From NCBI GenBank assembly GCA_023481165.1, contig JAMCWO010000369.1, forward strand, positions 1-64,000: a DNA stretch of 64,000 bases. Direction: 5' to 3'. The stretch comes from Planctomycetota bacterium (GTDB lineage Bacteria > Planctomycetota > Phycisphaerae > Sedimentisphaerales > Anaerobacaceae). The position numbers and the translations under genes are program-made. This document shows, in pieces, positions 10,619-20,466 of this stretch; within the stretch, counting starts at the first letter, position 1; every line of letters starts with the position of its first letter. The notes under the pieces are model-generated. The model worked only from the letters and a program-made list of their open reading frames with translations, searched no databases and was not told the origin of the DNA.

Positions 10619-11644
10619 CTATGCGGCTTCGGAGGGGCGGACGTCGATTTCGAGTTGCTTGCCCAGGCGGAGGATGGTGACTTTTACCGGCTTGCCGGCC
10701 GGCCATTCGGTGAGGAAGCGGTAGATATCGTCCATGGTTGCCACGTCGCGATCGCCGATCCGGATCAACAGGTCTCCGGTCTGCAATCCTGCTTGGTGCG
10801 CCGGTCCGCCTTGTGTCACCTCGAGAATGACCACTGTATGCTCGGTGGACAGATTCAGGGTTCGTACCGTGCGACGATTCAGTTGGCGAGGGGCACCTGC
10901 GATACCCAGAAAGCTGCGGGTCACTCGGCCTTGCGTCATGAGCTTGGACAAGACCCAGCTTGCGGTGTTCGACGGGATCGAGAACCCAATGCCCTGGGCG
11001 GCGGCGATGATCGCGGTATTGATCCCGACCACTTGGCCACGGGTGTTGACGAGCGGACCGCCGGAGTTGCCGGGATTGAGCGGGGCGGTGTGCTGGATGA
11101 TGTTCTCGATCAATCTGCCGCTGATACTCCGGATTGCACGACCCAGGGAACTGACCACGCCCGTTGAGACGGTGGACTCCAAGCCGAGAGGATTGCCGAC
11201 GGCGATTACCAGTTGGCCCACCTGGAGGGCGTTCGAGTCTCCGATCTCCAGGTAGGGCAGACCTGCGGCGAGGACCTTCAGCACGGCCAAATCTGTGGGC
11301 GGATCCTCGCCAACGGTCTCGGCGGACCGCACGGACCCATCCGTGAAATGCACGGCCACCTCCCGGGCATTGTGGACGACGTGGCTGTTGGTCAGGATGT
11401 ATCCGTCGGGAGCGATCACAGCCCCGGAACCGCTGCCCTGCTGCTCGAAGGACCGCCCGCTGTCGCGAAAGGTCAGTCGGCTGGCGATGGCGACCACCGC
11501 CGGAGCGACAGACTCTACGACGTGGACGACGGCGTTGGACCAGGACTCCAGGACCTCGACCTTGGAGGCTGCCTCATCGTGGACCTTGCAGCGGGTCGAA
11601 GGTTCCTCCCTCGGTTGTTTGTTGCTATTCTCAGCCTCTTCCAT
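10619..11644 (-). CDS. HtrA/DegP-like trypsin-family serine protease with PDZ domain
   Basis: LTNSHVV, DLAVLKV, NPGNSGGPLVN, PDZ 'GLQTGDLLIRIGDRDV'. Confidence 0.93.
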   Translation of the reverse strand: MEEAENSNKQPREEPSTRCKVHDEAASKVEVLESWSNAVVHVVESVAPAVVAIASRLTFRDSGRSFEQQGSGSGAVIAPDGYILTNSHVVHNAREVAVHFTDGSVRSAETVGEDPPTDLAVLKVLAAGLPYLEIGDSNALQVGQLVIAVGNPLGLESTVSTGVVSSLGRAIRSISGRLIENIIQHTAPLNPGNSGGPLVNTRGQVVGINTAIIAAAQGIGFSIPSNTASWVLSKLMTQGRVTRSFLGIAGAPRQLNRRTVRTLNLSTEHTVVILEVTQGGPAHQAGLQTGDLLIRIGDRDVATMDDIYRFLTEWPAGKPVKVTILRLGKQLEIDVRPSEAA

Positions 11645-11675
11645 GAGCGCCCTCCCAAGAGGATTGATGAAGGAC

Positions 11676-11755
11676 TATTGATAATTGATTATTGGAGGCG
11701 GACTTTGCGCTCCTTTCAATCATCCTTCATCAATCATCAATAATCAATTCCTCAT
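11676..11755. repeat. AT-rich imperfect palindrome (attgataattgattattgg ... caatcatcaataatcaatt)
   Basis: Complementary arms ttgatgaagga / tccttcatcaa and attgataattgattatt / aatcatcaataatcaat. Confidence 0.6.
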
Positions 11756-13128
11756 CAGCCTTCATTCAGCATCTTCTTGCTGCGCAAGATATGGTGGTAG
11801 TGTTGGGCGAAGCGGTGGGCCTCATCCCGAACGTACTGCAACAGCTTGCGGACGGGGGAGTGGGCCCCGAGCTTCAAGGGCTGCGTGCTGCCCTGGAGGT
11901 AAATGTCTTCCTCCCGCTTGGCGATGGAGGCCATCTTCGTGTGCGGCATCTCCACCGGCTCGCCCGAAGCCACGGCGTCGACAATCATTCCCTTGAGCGC
12001 GGCCTCGGCGGCGTGCAGATGGCCCAAGCCGCCGTCGATGAGGATCAGGTCGGGCCAGAGCTCTTCGCCCCGCAGGGCGTACTTATAGCGTCGCCGGACG
12101 ACCTCGGCGATCATCGCGTAATCGTCGATACCTTTGACGGTCTTGATCTTGAAGCGCCGGTAGCCGTTCTTGAAGGGCCGGCCGTCGATGAACTTGACCA
12201 GGGAGCCCACCGCCTCCGCGCCGCTGATATTGGCAATGTCGATCCCCTCGATAATGCGGACCTGATTGGGCAGTTGGAGGATATCGCGCAGCTTGACCAG
12301 CGCCTCGGTCGGGTCGGAGGCGAACGCCTCCGGCTGGACGTGCTCGTTCACCGAGCCGCGCGAATCCAGGCTCTCGATCAGGCGGATGCGGTCGCGGAGC
12401 ATTCCGGCCTCTTCGTACCGCAGGCTCTTCGCGGCCTCGTCCATCTGCTGCTGCAGCTCGCGCAGGATCGTTGAGCGTTTCGACCGCAGGAAGCGGACGA
12501 AATCCTTGATGATCTTGTGGTACTGGTCCTTCTCGATCCGGGCGCCGCAGGGGGCGGTGCACTGGTGGATATTGTGCAGCAGGCAGGGCCGGAAGAACCG
12601 GCGATTCGGGTCATCCTTGCGAATGTCCAGATTGCAGGTGCGGAACTTGAAGATCTTCTGCAATTCCACCAGCACGCCCCGCAGATCGCTGACGTTCGTA
12701 AAGGGGCCGAAAAGGAGCGTTCCCCTCTCGTGGGGCTTACGGGTGATGTAGACGCCCGGGAAATCCTCGCGGATCGTGATTTCCAGGTACGGGAAGGTCT
12801 TGTCGTCCATCAGGTCCATGTTGTAGAGCGGACGGACGTCCTTGATCAGCCGGGCCTCCTTGAGCATCGCATCGACTTCGCTCTCGGCCTCCAGGTAATC
12901 GACATGATCGACCTTGTTGACCATCTCGACGATGTGCGGCCCGCGCGAGGCCTCCAAGTTGCTGCTCGGCTGGAAATAGCTCGATACCCGCGAGCGGAGG
13001 TTCTTCGCCTTGCCGATGTAGAGGACGATATCATCGGTGTCCTTCATGAAGTACAGGCCGGGACCGGTCGGGAACTCCTTGATCCGCTCCCGGATCTTCT
13101 CCAATCGGTTGTTGTCGTTGCTGCTCAT
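11755..13128 (-). CDS. uvrC: Excinuclease ABC subunit C, compact form (start at internal ATG 13128)
   Basis: GIY-YIG 'PGLYFMKDTDDIVLYIGKAKNLRSRVSSYF', UVR motif, RNase H-like 'GIDIANISG...LILIDGG...RDEAHRFA'. Confidence 0.92.
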   Translation of the reverse strand: MSSNDNNRLEKIRERIKEFPTGPGLYFMKDTDDIVLYIGKAKNLRSRVSSYFQPSSNLEASRGPHIVEMVNKVDHVDYLEAESEVDAMLKEARLIKDVRPLYNMDLMDDKTFPYLEITIREDFPGVYITRKPHERGTLLFGPFTNVSDLRGVLVELQKIFKFRTCNLDIRKDDPNRRFFRPCLLHNIHQCTAPCGARIEKDQYHKIIKDFVRFLRSKRSTILRELQQQMDEAAKSLRYEEAGMLRDRIRLIESLDSRGSVNEHVQPEAFASDPTEALVKLRDILQLPNQVRIIEGIDIANISGAEAVGSLVKFIDGRPFKNGYRRFKIKTVKGIDDYAMIAEVVRRRYKYALRGEELWPDLILIDGGLGHLHAAEAALKGMIVDAVASGEPVEMPHTKMASIAKREEDIYLQGSTQPLKLGAHSPVRKLLQYVRDEAHRFAQHYHHILRSKKMLNEG

Positions 13129-13699
13129 TACCTGACTTTCGTGCCTGCGTCCGGAGAACACTTCGTCGCGGCTGGAATCGGCCATCCGAAAACTGCCGTC
13201 GCCAAAGAACAGGAATATAATATCGTCCGGATCGCCTGCACTCATTCCAATTGCGGATCGAATCCATTCGTATACCCCATCATCCGCAAGTGCTACTACG
13301 CCGAAGTCCGCAAAAAGGGTCGAATTCCAGCCCACCAATTCGCTTCCTCCACTGGGCAGCGACCCGTCGTCAACGCCGCGCCGAGACGAGATCGAATTGC
13401 GTTCGTCGCTTTGCGGGTACCGACGGGGAGCTTGGCCGCTCAGGCGTAAGATTAGTCTGTGGCACGGGGACCCATCTCACTGCGAGAGTAGCGAGGCGAT
13501 CTCTCATGCGGGGCATTGAGGTTGCTTCGTGGCCGCGTTCCTCGCAAAGAGAGGAGTACGACTTGCCAGACAGCCTCATGCTGATCCTGAGACGATTGCC
13601 CGATGGTCTTGCCCTTGCCGGTACGTGTGGTAAACTGCTCATGCTGGCTCGGAGGATAGGGCAACGCTGGCGAGCGACCTGAGCGCCGAAGCCGGTGGT

Positions 13700-13754
13700 A
13701 TACGACGGGGAGAGCCTGGCCCCGCGCCGGGCCTCCCTTTCTCCCCGTTGGTAT
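13700..13754. other. Long GC-rich hairpin upstream of dinB
   Basis: tacgacggggag...ctccccgttggta outer arms, gcctggc/gccgggc inner arms. Confidence 0.45.
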
Positions 13755-13795
13755 CCGCAATGCGATAAACGCAATCCTCTTCCTGTGTTACATCT

Positions 13796-14983
13796 ATGGT
13801 TGCTCGCCAGATCATCCATGTGGATATGGACGCCTTTTATGCGTCCGTGGAGCAACGGGACCGACCGGAACTGAAGGGCAAGGCGGTCATCGTCGGGGGC
13901 GATGCGAAGAGCCGGGGCGTGGTCTCCGCCGCCTCGTACGAGGCCCGCAAGTTCGGCGTGCACAGCGCCATGCCGATGGCTCAGGCGGTTCGTCTATGCC
14001 CCCAGGGTATCGTTCTGCCCGTTCGCATGGGCCGGTATGCCGAGGTTTCGCATGTCATCCAGTCCATCGTTGAGCAGTACACACCTTTGGTGGAGCCGAT
14101 CTCGCTCGATGAAGCGTTTCTTGACGTGACTGCTAGCACAAACCTGTTCGGACCCGCCGAGCAGATCGGCCGCCGGATCAAAGAGCAAATTCGGGAGCAG
14201 ACCCAACTGACCGCCTCCGTCGGCGTGGCCCCGAACAAGTTTCTTGCCAAGCTGGCCTCGGACCTGAAAAAGCCCGATGGTTTTGTCGTCGTCACCGAGC
14301 AGAGCAAGCAGGAGATCCTCGATCCGCTCCCCGTCGGCAAGATTTGGGGTGTGGGCAAGGTCACGGAGGCAACGCTGCAATCCTACGGTATCCGCACCAT
14401 TGCCCAGCTTCGCGCCAGCACGTGCGAGGAACTCCAGTCCATCGTGGGCAACGCCGCGGAGGAACTGCTGCGGCTCGCTCGTGGTGAGGACGACCGGCCG
14501 GTCGAGCCGGACCGGGAGCGCAAGAGCCTCTCCAGTGAGCAGACCTTCGCGACGGATATCCGCGATGAGTCAATCCTGATGAGTGTTCTCTTGGAGGAGG
14601 TCGAGGAGGTCGCCGAACGCCTGCGTCGCCATCAGATCAAGGCGAGGACGATCACGCTCAAGCTGCGTTACGGCGACTTCCGCACAGTGACGCGCAGCGA
14701 GACCCTGCGTGAAGCGACAAACCTGACGAAGCCCCTGTGGGAGACTGCCGGGCAGGTGTTTCGCAAATGGCAAGCTCGCTCGGGTGGGGCCCTGCGTCTG
14801 CTCGGCTTCGGCGCCTCCGGTCTGGAGCCGGAGCACGCCGGACAGCAACTACTCTTCCGTGACCCCGACCAGGAGAAGCTCAAGCGACTCGACCAAATCG
14901 TAGACAAAATCCGCGACCGCTACGGCCGACGCGCTGTCCACCGGGGCGGATCGACGCCAGAGAATCCCGGCACGATCACCTGA
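13796..14983 (+). CDS. dinB: DNA polymerase IV (Y-family)
   Basis: IIHVDMDAFYASVEQRD, VSAASYEARKFGVHSAMP, ISLDEAFLDVT. Confidence 0.95.
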   Translation: MVARQIIHVDMDAFYASVEQRDRPELKGKAVIVGGDAKSRGVVSAASYEARKFGVHSAMPMAQAVRLCPQGIVLPVRMGRYAEVSHVIQSIVEQYTPLVEPISLDEAFLDVTASTNLFGPAEQIGRRIKEQIREQTQLTASVGVAPNKFLAKLASDLKKPDGFVVVTEQSKQEILDPLPVGKIWGVGKVTEATLQSYGIRTIAQLRASTCEELQSIVGNAAEELLRLARGEDDRPVEPDRERKSLSSEQTFATDIRDESILMSVLLEEVEEVAERLRRHQIKARTITLKLRYGDFRTVTRSETLREATNLTKPLWETAGQVFRKWQARSGGALRLLGFGASGLEPEHAGQQLLFRDPDQEKLKRLDQIVDKIRDRYGRRAVHRGGSTPENPGTIT

Positions 14984-15071
14984 ATTCATTTCTCCGGTTT
15001 CTTTGTCTTGACCTTCCATCGCACATTCAACAGAGTATCCGCATCGAAGTAGAACTACAGGAGCAGAATGC

Positions 15072-15392
15072 ATGAAACTTGGCATCGTCATCACTCAGAT
15101 CAATCCGGAAAGCGTCTTCAACGCACTGCGGCTGGCGCTCTACAGCCTGCAGCAAGGCGACGAGGTACGCATCTTCTTATCGGGTCAGGGCGTGGAAATC
15201 GACCGGATCGCAGACCCGAAATTCGATGTAAAAGGCCAGGCCCGGAAGGTTCTGAATGCGGGGGGTCGATTCCTGGCCTGCGGGACTTGTCTGAAGCTAC
15301 GCCAGTCCGAGGGATCGGAGATCTGTCCGCTCTCGACCCTCAAAGATCTGCACGAGATCGTGCGCGATTCGGACAAGGTGCTGACCTTCTGA
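15072..15392 (+). CDS. DsrE/DsrF-like family protein
   Basis: 106 aa; 'GIVITQINPESVFNALRLALYSLQQGDEVRIFLSGQGVE...CGTCLKLRQ'. Confidence 0.75.
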   Translation: MKLGIVITQINPESVFNALRLALYSLQQGDEVRIFLSGQGVEIDRIADPKFDVKGQARKVLNAGGRFLACGTCLKLRQSEGSEICPLSTLKDLHEIVRDSDKVLTF

Positions 15393-15407
15393 TCGCTGGG
15401 AGTCTCG

Positions 15408-15998
15408 ATGAAGCTCCGTGAAAGCGGCATGCCCGAAGAGGAATATTGGGAGAGTTTGTTCGACGCTGAGTTGATCCTCGACCGATTGGGCATCGACGCG
15501 ACGGTGCGCGATGTGGCCGAGTTGGGCTGCGGGTACGGTACCTTCACCTTGCCGGTGGCCGGGCGCATCCGCGGCGTGATCGAGGCATACGACATCGAGC
15601 CGGCCATGGTGGAGCGGACGATCCGGCGGGCGCGGGAGGCCGGGCTGGACAACGTACGGGCCGAGGTACGCGATGTGCTGGCCGAAGGCTTCGGGAGCGA
15701 ACCGCGAACCAAGGACGCCTGCCTGCTTTTCAATATTCTGCACGGCGAGGAGCCCGAGCGCCTGCTCGCCCATGCGGCGCGCGCCGTCCACCCGGGCGGT
15801 CGCGTGCTGGTGATTCACTGGCGCTATGATCCGACTACGCCTCGTGGCCCGAGCCTGGAGATCCGCCCCCGGCCCGAGCAGATTATCGAATGGGCGCGAA
15901 GGACCAACATGTTACGGTTTGTCGCACCGGTGGTGGACCTGCCGCCGTGGCACTATGGACTTCGGTTCACCGGGCTTCAGGCGAACGACAGGCCCTGA
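15408..15998 (+). CDS. Class I SAM-dependent methyltransferase
   Basis: 'VAELGCGYGTFTLPVAGRIRGVIEAYDIEPAMVE'. Confidence 0.85.
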   Translation: MKLRESGMPEEEYWESLFDAELILDRLGIDATVRDVAELGCGYGTFTLPVAGRIRGVIEAYDIEPAMVERTIRRAREAGLDNVRAEVRDVLAEGFGSEPRTKDACLLFNILHGEEPERLLAHAARAVHPGGRVLVIHWRYDPTTPRGPSLEIRPRPEQIIEWARRTNMLRFVAPVVDLPPWHYGLRFTGLQANDRP

Positions 15999-16948
15999 TC
16001 CTTTGCCACACTGCGGATGTAGGCGGCGGCCTGGTCATAGTCTTCGGCCTTCGACAGGTGCTCCAGCATCAGGGGGACGCCGGGGTACTTGCTCAGTTCC
16101 TTCAGGAACGTGGTATAGTCGAGGCCGCCGGTGCCGGCACGGACTTCGTCGAGATGCGTTGTCAACTTTTCTTGCAGGAGGATGTCCTTGGCGTGGCAGC
16201 TCTTGATGTAGGGGCCGAGCTTCTCAAAGCACTCGCGGATCAGGGCGCCGCTGCCGTAGTAACGCTGGGGGCTGCAGACGAGGTTTACCGGGTCCATGTG
16301 CACGCCGAACTGCTTGCGGTCGATGGCCTGGAACAGACGCAGGTAGGAGTCGGGCGAGTCCGGGTAGGCCCAGGGCATCGTCTCCAGGGCGAAGAAGGTT
16401 CGCGTCGGCTTGACGGCGTCAATGATTGAGCGGGTGGTCTCGACGATCATGTCGAAGGTTTCCTGGGTGAAGTTCCTGGGGGAGGGGCCGTCCCACAGAT
16501 CGCCGCGGGAGCCGGAGATGTTGACGCAGCAGCGGGCACCGATGCGATCCGCCAGGGTCAGTTGCTGGCGGCACTTCTCCAGAGCGGCCTTGCGCTCCGC
16601 TTCCTTGGGGCTGATCGGATTGCTCCAGGCCCCGGTCTCGGCGATGATGATGCCGGCCTTTTTCGCGGCGTCCTCGTAGGCCTTAACTTCGGCGTCGCTC
16701 GCTTTGACGCCGACGGGACAGTACGCCGCGGAATAGCCGAGCTTCTTGAGGGCCGCGACCCAGCCCTCGGGGTCCCTGTACTTTTCGAAGACCGGGCCGC
16801 CCAGGTGGATCGGAGCGGGCGATTTCGGATTGCGGATTGCGGATTGCGGATTGGTGGCGCGGGCCTTGGTCCATCCGCCGGAAATGGCCGCTGCAGCAAC
16901 GAAAGATCTCTTCAAGAGGCTCCGCCGGGACGTGGGATTGCTGCTCAT
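15977..16948 (-). CDS. Sugar phosphate isomerase/epimerase (AP endonuclease-like TIM barrel), TAT signal
   Basis: MSSNPTSRRSLLKRSFVAAAA signal; 'FFALETMPWAYPDSPDSYLRLFQAIDRKQFGVHMDPVNLV'. Confidence 0.75.
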   Translation of the reverse strand: MSSNPTSRRSLLKRSFVAAAAISGGWTKARATNPQSAIRNPKSPAPIHLGGPVFEKYRDPEGWVAALKKLGYSAAYCPVGVKASDAEVKAYEDAAKKAGIIIAETGAWSNPISPKEAERKAALEKCRQQLTLADRIGARCCVNISGSRGDLWDGPSPRNFTQETFDMIVETTRSIIDAVKPTRTFFALETMPWAYPDSPDSYLRLFQAIDRKQFGVHMDPVNLVCSPQRYYGSGALIRECFEKLGPYIKSCHAKDILLQEKLTTHLDEVRAGTGGLDYTTFLKELSKYPGVPLMLEHLSKAEDYDQAAAYIRSVAKDQGLSFA

Positions 16949-17110
16949 CGTTCTTACCTCCTTCAGACCAGCCAATGTCTCCTGTCTTCAACGTCGGGAC
17001 CCACTCTAACTCAGAGATGATCGTCGTGCAAGGGCGACGACAGGGGATCTTGGCTTGAAGAGGACCGCCGCGGCTAATCCGCAATCCGCAATTCGGGCGT
17101 CCCGCCGGGC

Positions 17111-18334
17111 TCACTGCCACGCATGGAACGCAACGCCCTCGAACGTGTAGACGTTCGAGTATCGGTTGATGAGCTTGTCCCTTTCGGCCGGATCGATGGT
17201 ATAGAAATGCGTGTTGTCGGACGTCTTGTAGAAGCGGTAGACCGGGCTGGCTCCGGTGGGCGCGCTGTCCGGCGCGTAGGCATAGAACGCCACGCCCTCA
17301 TAGGTCCACACGTTGGAGTACTGGTTGATGAGCTTGTTCTTCTCTGCTTCCTGGATCGTGTAGAAATGGGCGCTGCCCGACCAGAACCGGTAGACCGGCA
17401 CGAGGGCCGGGTCATACGGTGTGCTCCACGCATAGAACCTGGGGCCTTCGAACGTCCAGACGTCGGAATAGTTGGCGATCAGCTTGTCTTTCTCGCCTTC
17501 CGTGATCGTGTAGAAATGCCGGCCGGTCGCCGGGGAGTAAAACCGATAGACGCTGCTGGTCACCACGTCAAAAGGCTGCAACAGCGTGACGTTCTTGCTC
17601 ACATCGAAGGGAATCCCATCCGGGTTCGTGATCGAGTAGAAGCTCTCGAACGCCAGCTCCGTGTCGTAGTGGCCTTCCTTCAGGCCGAAGGGGCTGGACT
17701 CGGTGTCATTGATCCCGTACACCTCCGAGATGATGTACTCACCGCTGTTCTCATCCTGCACGGTGAGATAAACGTCGCCGACGTTCGGATCGACGACGGG
17801 GTCCCACTCGAACGGTACCGGCGAGGCGACCGAGCCATCATGCGGCGGCCACAGAAGGTGCGGGATCTGAGTCGGGGCAGGGAGCGCCTGGTCCGTGCCG
17901 GGGATGGCGTACCAGACGGTCGTGGGCTCCTGGGACCCATCGGTGTAGTGGAGGACGATGGTGTAGTCGCCGTCGCCGTAATTATGGAGGGTGGCCGGGT
18001 TCTCGAAGTAGCCCCAGTATTCCCAGACGTGGACATCGCCATCGACCCAGTGATACGTATCGACTTCCGCGGAAGTCGTCTGCTCGTCGGCCGGGATCAC
18101 GCCGTACTGACCCAGGGCGGCCATGAAGTCCACGTAGCTCACGCTCGCGTCCGTATCGACCTCGAGCATGAAATAGGCGAGGCCCGTGCTCAGGTTGGGG
18201 TCATCGCAGATCTGGCCTTGGACGATCCGGCCGCTGAACAGATGATCGGAGACGACCGCCCGACCGGGGCTCGACAAGCCCAGGGTGAGCCACAGGGACA
18301 ATACGATCACCGGCCATGAGAACATCGGTTTCAT
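17111..18334 (-). CDS. Secreted protein with three C-terminal DUF5648-type repeats
   Basis: Repeated 'VYRFxSxxxxxHFYTIxxxEKDKLIxxYSxVWTYEGVAFYAY'. Confidence 0.75.
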   Translation of the reverse strand: MKPMFSWPVIVLSLWLTLGLSSPGRAVVSDHLFSGRIVQGQICDDPNLSTGLAYFMLEVDTDASVSYVDFMAALGQYGVIPADEQTTSAEVDTYHWVDGDVHVWEYWGYFENPATLHNYGDGDYTIVLHYTDGSQEPTTVWYAIPGTDQALPAPTQIPHLLWPPHDGSVASPVPFEWDPVVDPNVGDVYLTVQDENSGEYIISEVYGINDTESSPFGLKEGHYDTELAFESFYSITNPDGIPFDVSKNVTLLQPFDVVTSSVYRFYSPATGRHFYTITEGEKDKLIANYSDVWTFEGPRFYAWSTPYDPALVPVYRFWSGSAHFYTIQEAEKNKLINQYSNVWTYEGVAFYAYAPDSAPTGASPVYRFYKTSDNTHFYTIDPAERDKLINRYSNVYTFEGVAFHAWQ

Positions 18335-18433
18335 TGCAGTACCTACCCCACATCTTTCACAAGTACCTTCACCATTATAAGGCATTGTGGCAGGAGGAGG
18401 TAACGGATGCAATGACAATGTGCCCTAAGACCG

Positions 18434-20428
18434 CTATTTGAAGGCATAGAACGCCACACCCTCGGAGGTGTAGGCGCCGGGGTTCTCCTTGAGCAGCCGA
18501 TCCCGCTCGGCGGGGTCGATCGTGTAGAAGTGGGCGTTGTCCCCCGGCTGGTAGAACCGAAAGACCGGCTGGCTCGTCAGCGGTTGGGCGCCTTCGGGAT
18601 AGGCGTAAAATGCCACCCCTTCGAACTGCCAGATCTTTCCGTATTTCGCCACGAGCAGGTCCTTCTCGGCGTTGTCGATCGTGTAGAAATGGTCCTGGGC
18701 CTTGGCCGACCAGAACCGGTAGACCGGAGCTAGGCCGGGGGTATTCGCCGTGGCAGCCGCCTGGAAGGCCGGCCCTTCGTAGGTCCAGGTCTTGGAATAC
18801 TCCTTGAGGAGCTTGTCCCGCTCGGCGGGATTGATCGTGTAAAAGTGCCGCCGCAGGACCGGGGACCAGAAACGATCCACGTTGCTGAGAGAGGGCACCG
18901 TCAGGCCCCCGGTCTCAACGGCGAAATTGTCCAGGTAGGCGTCGCCGGAGCGGATGGTCTGGCGGTCCGAGCCGCCGCCCAGGTAGAGCCAGAGCTTCTG
19001 GCCGGCCCAGGAGCCGCGCAACAGGCCGGGGACCATGCGCCAGGCGTGGTCGGCCCCATAGCCGGTCGTGCTGAAATAGAGCTTGTCTAGGCGCGCATCG
19101 TAAGAGACGTAGAGCACGCCGTCGTCGTCCGTTCGATTGGCCGCGTCAGTCTGGGTTCCATCGCGGTCGACGGCCTCGTAGGCGAGGTACCGGTAGGAGT
19201 TGCTGGAGCCCGGTCCGAACTCCACGTGGCCGGCCCTCAGGTCGTCGATATTGGGCGCCAGTCCGATGGTAAGCCACCCCGTGAATTCTGCACGCAGGCT
19301 CCAGCGAAACCCCACTTGGAAGGAGAAGTCATTCGTCGGATCGATGCGCCAGCCGTTGCTGACGTAGTACGCGGGGGTCCTTTGGGCTCCGGCCGTCGCG
19401 CGCAGCTCCAGGCGGCCGTTGGCCTCATCGAGCCAGCAACTGGCCGGATCGTTGCCGTACTGTTTCCAGAGACTCCCCAGTTTGTTGTCGTCGAAATCAT
19501 CGCCGATCTTCGGCGCCGCGGCCTGGCCCGTCAGGGCCACGCTGTAATAGAGGCCGGCGGCCAGGGCCGTATAATTCCTGTCCGCCGGCGGTTTGGCCTG
19601 CCCCCAATTCGGGTGGCCGGAACTGTCCGTTCCAGCGCCCCAACCGACAAGGGATCCATCCTTCTTCAGAGCCAGGCAATGCAGGTAGCCCGCCACGACG
19701 GCGGTGTAGTCATTGCCCGTGGGAACTCTGGCCAGGCCGACGTTGTCGGCCTCGAAACCCCACCACACCAGCGAGCCATCGCTGCGCAGGGCCACGCAGA
19801 AGGTCCCCCCGGCGCCAATCGCCGTGAAGGGGCCGTGGGTGGGCGTATCTTGGATCGCCGCCCAATGGCCCCAGGAAGCCAGGGAGCCGTCGGACCGCAG
19901 GGCCACCCCATGCGCGTCGCCCGCGACCACCGCCGTGAACCCGGTGCCCTTCGGCACGGTGGAAACCTGGCCCCACCGATCGCTGCCCCACGCAACGAGG
20001 GAGCCGTTGGTCCGCAGCGCCACGGCGAAGCCTTCACCGCCCTCGACGGCGATAAAGTCCTTGCCCGCCGGCGCCCGCGAGACCTGGCCGTCGGAATTTC
20101 CCCCCCAGACGGCCAGGGACCCGTCGATACGAATCGCCAGGCTGAAATCGGCCCCGGCCGCAACCGCCCGGTACTTCCCGGCCGGCACGTTGCACTGGCC
20201 GCTATCATTCTGTCCCCAAGCCACGATGGTGCCATCGGCCCGCAGTGCCAGGCCGTGCGCATCTCCGGCGGCCACGGCGATATAGGTGTCTCCGCTCGGT
20301 AGACGAGTGACCTGGCCATCCGAGTCCGAGCCCCACGCCCGCAACTGGCCGGCCGTCGCCGATCCCGCCGCCCAGAGGCCAACGAGCACCGCGACGAGCA
20401 GTACGTGATAGATTGTCCTTCGCCTCAT
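18434..20428 (-). CDS. Secreted RCC1-repeat (beta-propeller) protein with C-terminal DUF5648-type repeats
   Basis: About seven repeats of 'AVAAGDAHGLALRADGTIVAWGQN' and three 'HFYTIxPAERDKLL' repeats. Confidence 0.85.
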   Translation of the reverse strand: MRRRTIYHVLLVAVLVGLWAAGSATAGQLRAWGSDSDGQVTRLPSGDTYIAVAAGDAHGLALRADGTIVAWGQNDSGQCNVPAGKYRAVAAGADFSLAIRIDGSLAVWGGNSDGQVSRAPAGKDFIAVEGGEGFAVALRTNGSLVAWGSDRWGQVSTVPKGTGFTAVVAGDAHGVALRSDGSLASWGHWAAIQDTPTHGPFTAIGAGGTFCVALRSDGSLVWWGFEADNVGLARVPTGNDYTAVVAGYLHCLALKKDGSLVGWGAGTDSSGHPNWGQAKPPADRNYTALAAGLYYSVALTGQAAAPKIGDDFDDNKLGSLWKQYGNDPASCWLDEANGRLELRATAGAQRTPAYYVSNGWRIDPTNDFSFQVGFRWSLRAEFTGWLTIGLAPNIDDLRAGHVEFGPGSSNSYRYLAYEAVDRDGTQTDAANRTDDDGVLYVSYDARLDKLYFSTTGYGADHAWRMVPGLLRGSWAGQKLWLYLGGGSDRQTIRSGDAYLDNFAVETGGLTVPSLSNVDRFWSPVLRRHFYTINPAERDKLLKEYSKTWTYEGPAFQAAATANTPGLAPVYRFWSAKAQDHFYTIDNAEKDLLVAKYGKIWQFEGVAFYAYPEGAQPLTSQPVFRFYQPGDNAHFYTIDPAERDRLLKENPGAYTSEGVAFYAFK

Positions 20429-20446
20429 GATCGATCCCCTTAGTAC

Positions 20447-20466
20447 GGGCGAATGATCATTCGCCC
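20447..20466. repeat. Perfect palindrome gggcgaatgatcattcgccc
   Basis: 20-nt self-complementary. Confidence 0.7.

Noticed and set aside
13129-13338. N-terminal extension of UvrC
   Set aside because: Residues before MSSNDNNRLEKIRERIKEFPTGPGLY do not look like UvrC; internal ATG at 13128 fits the family.
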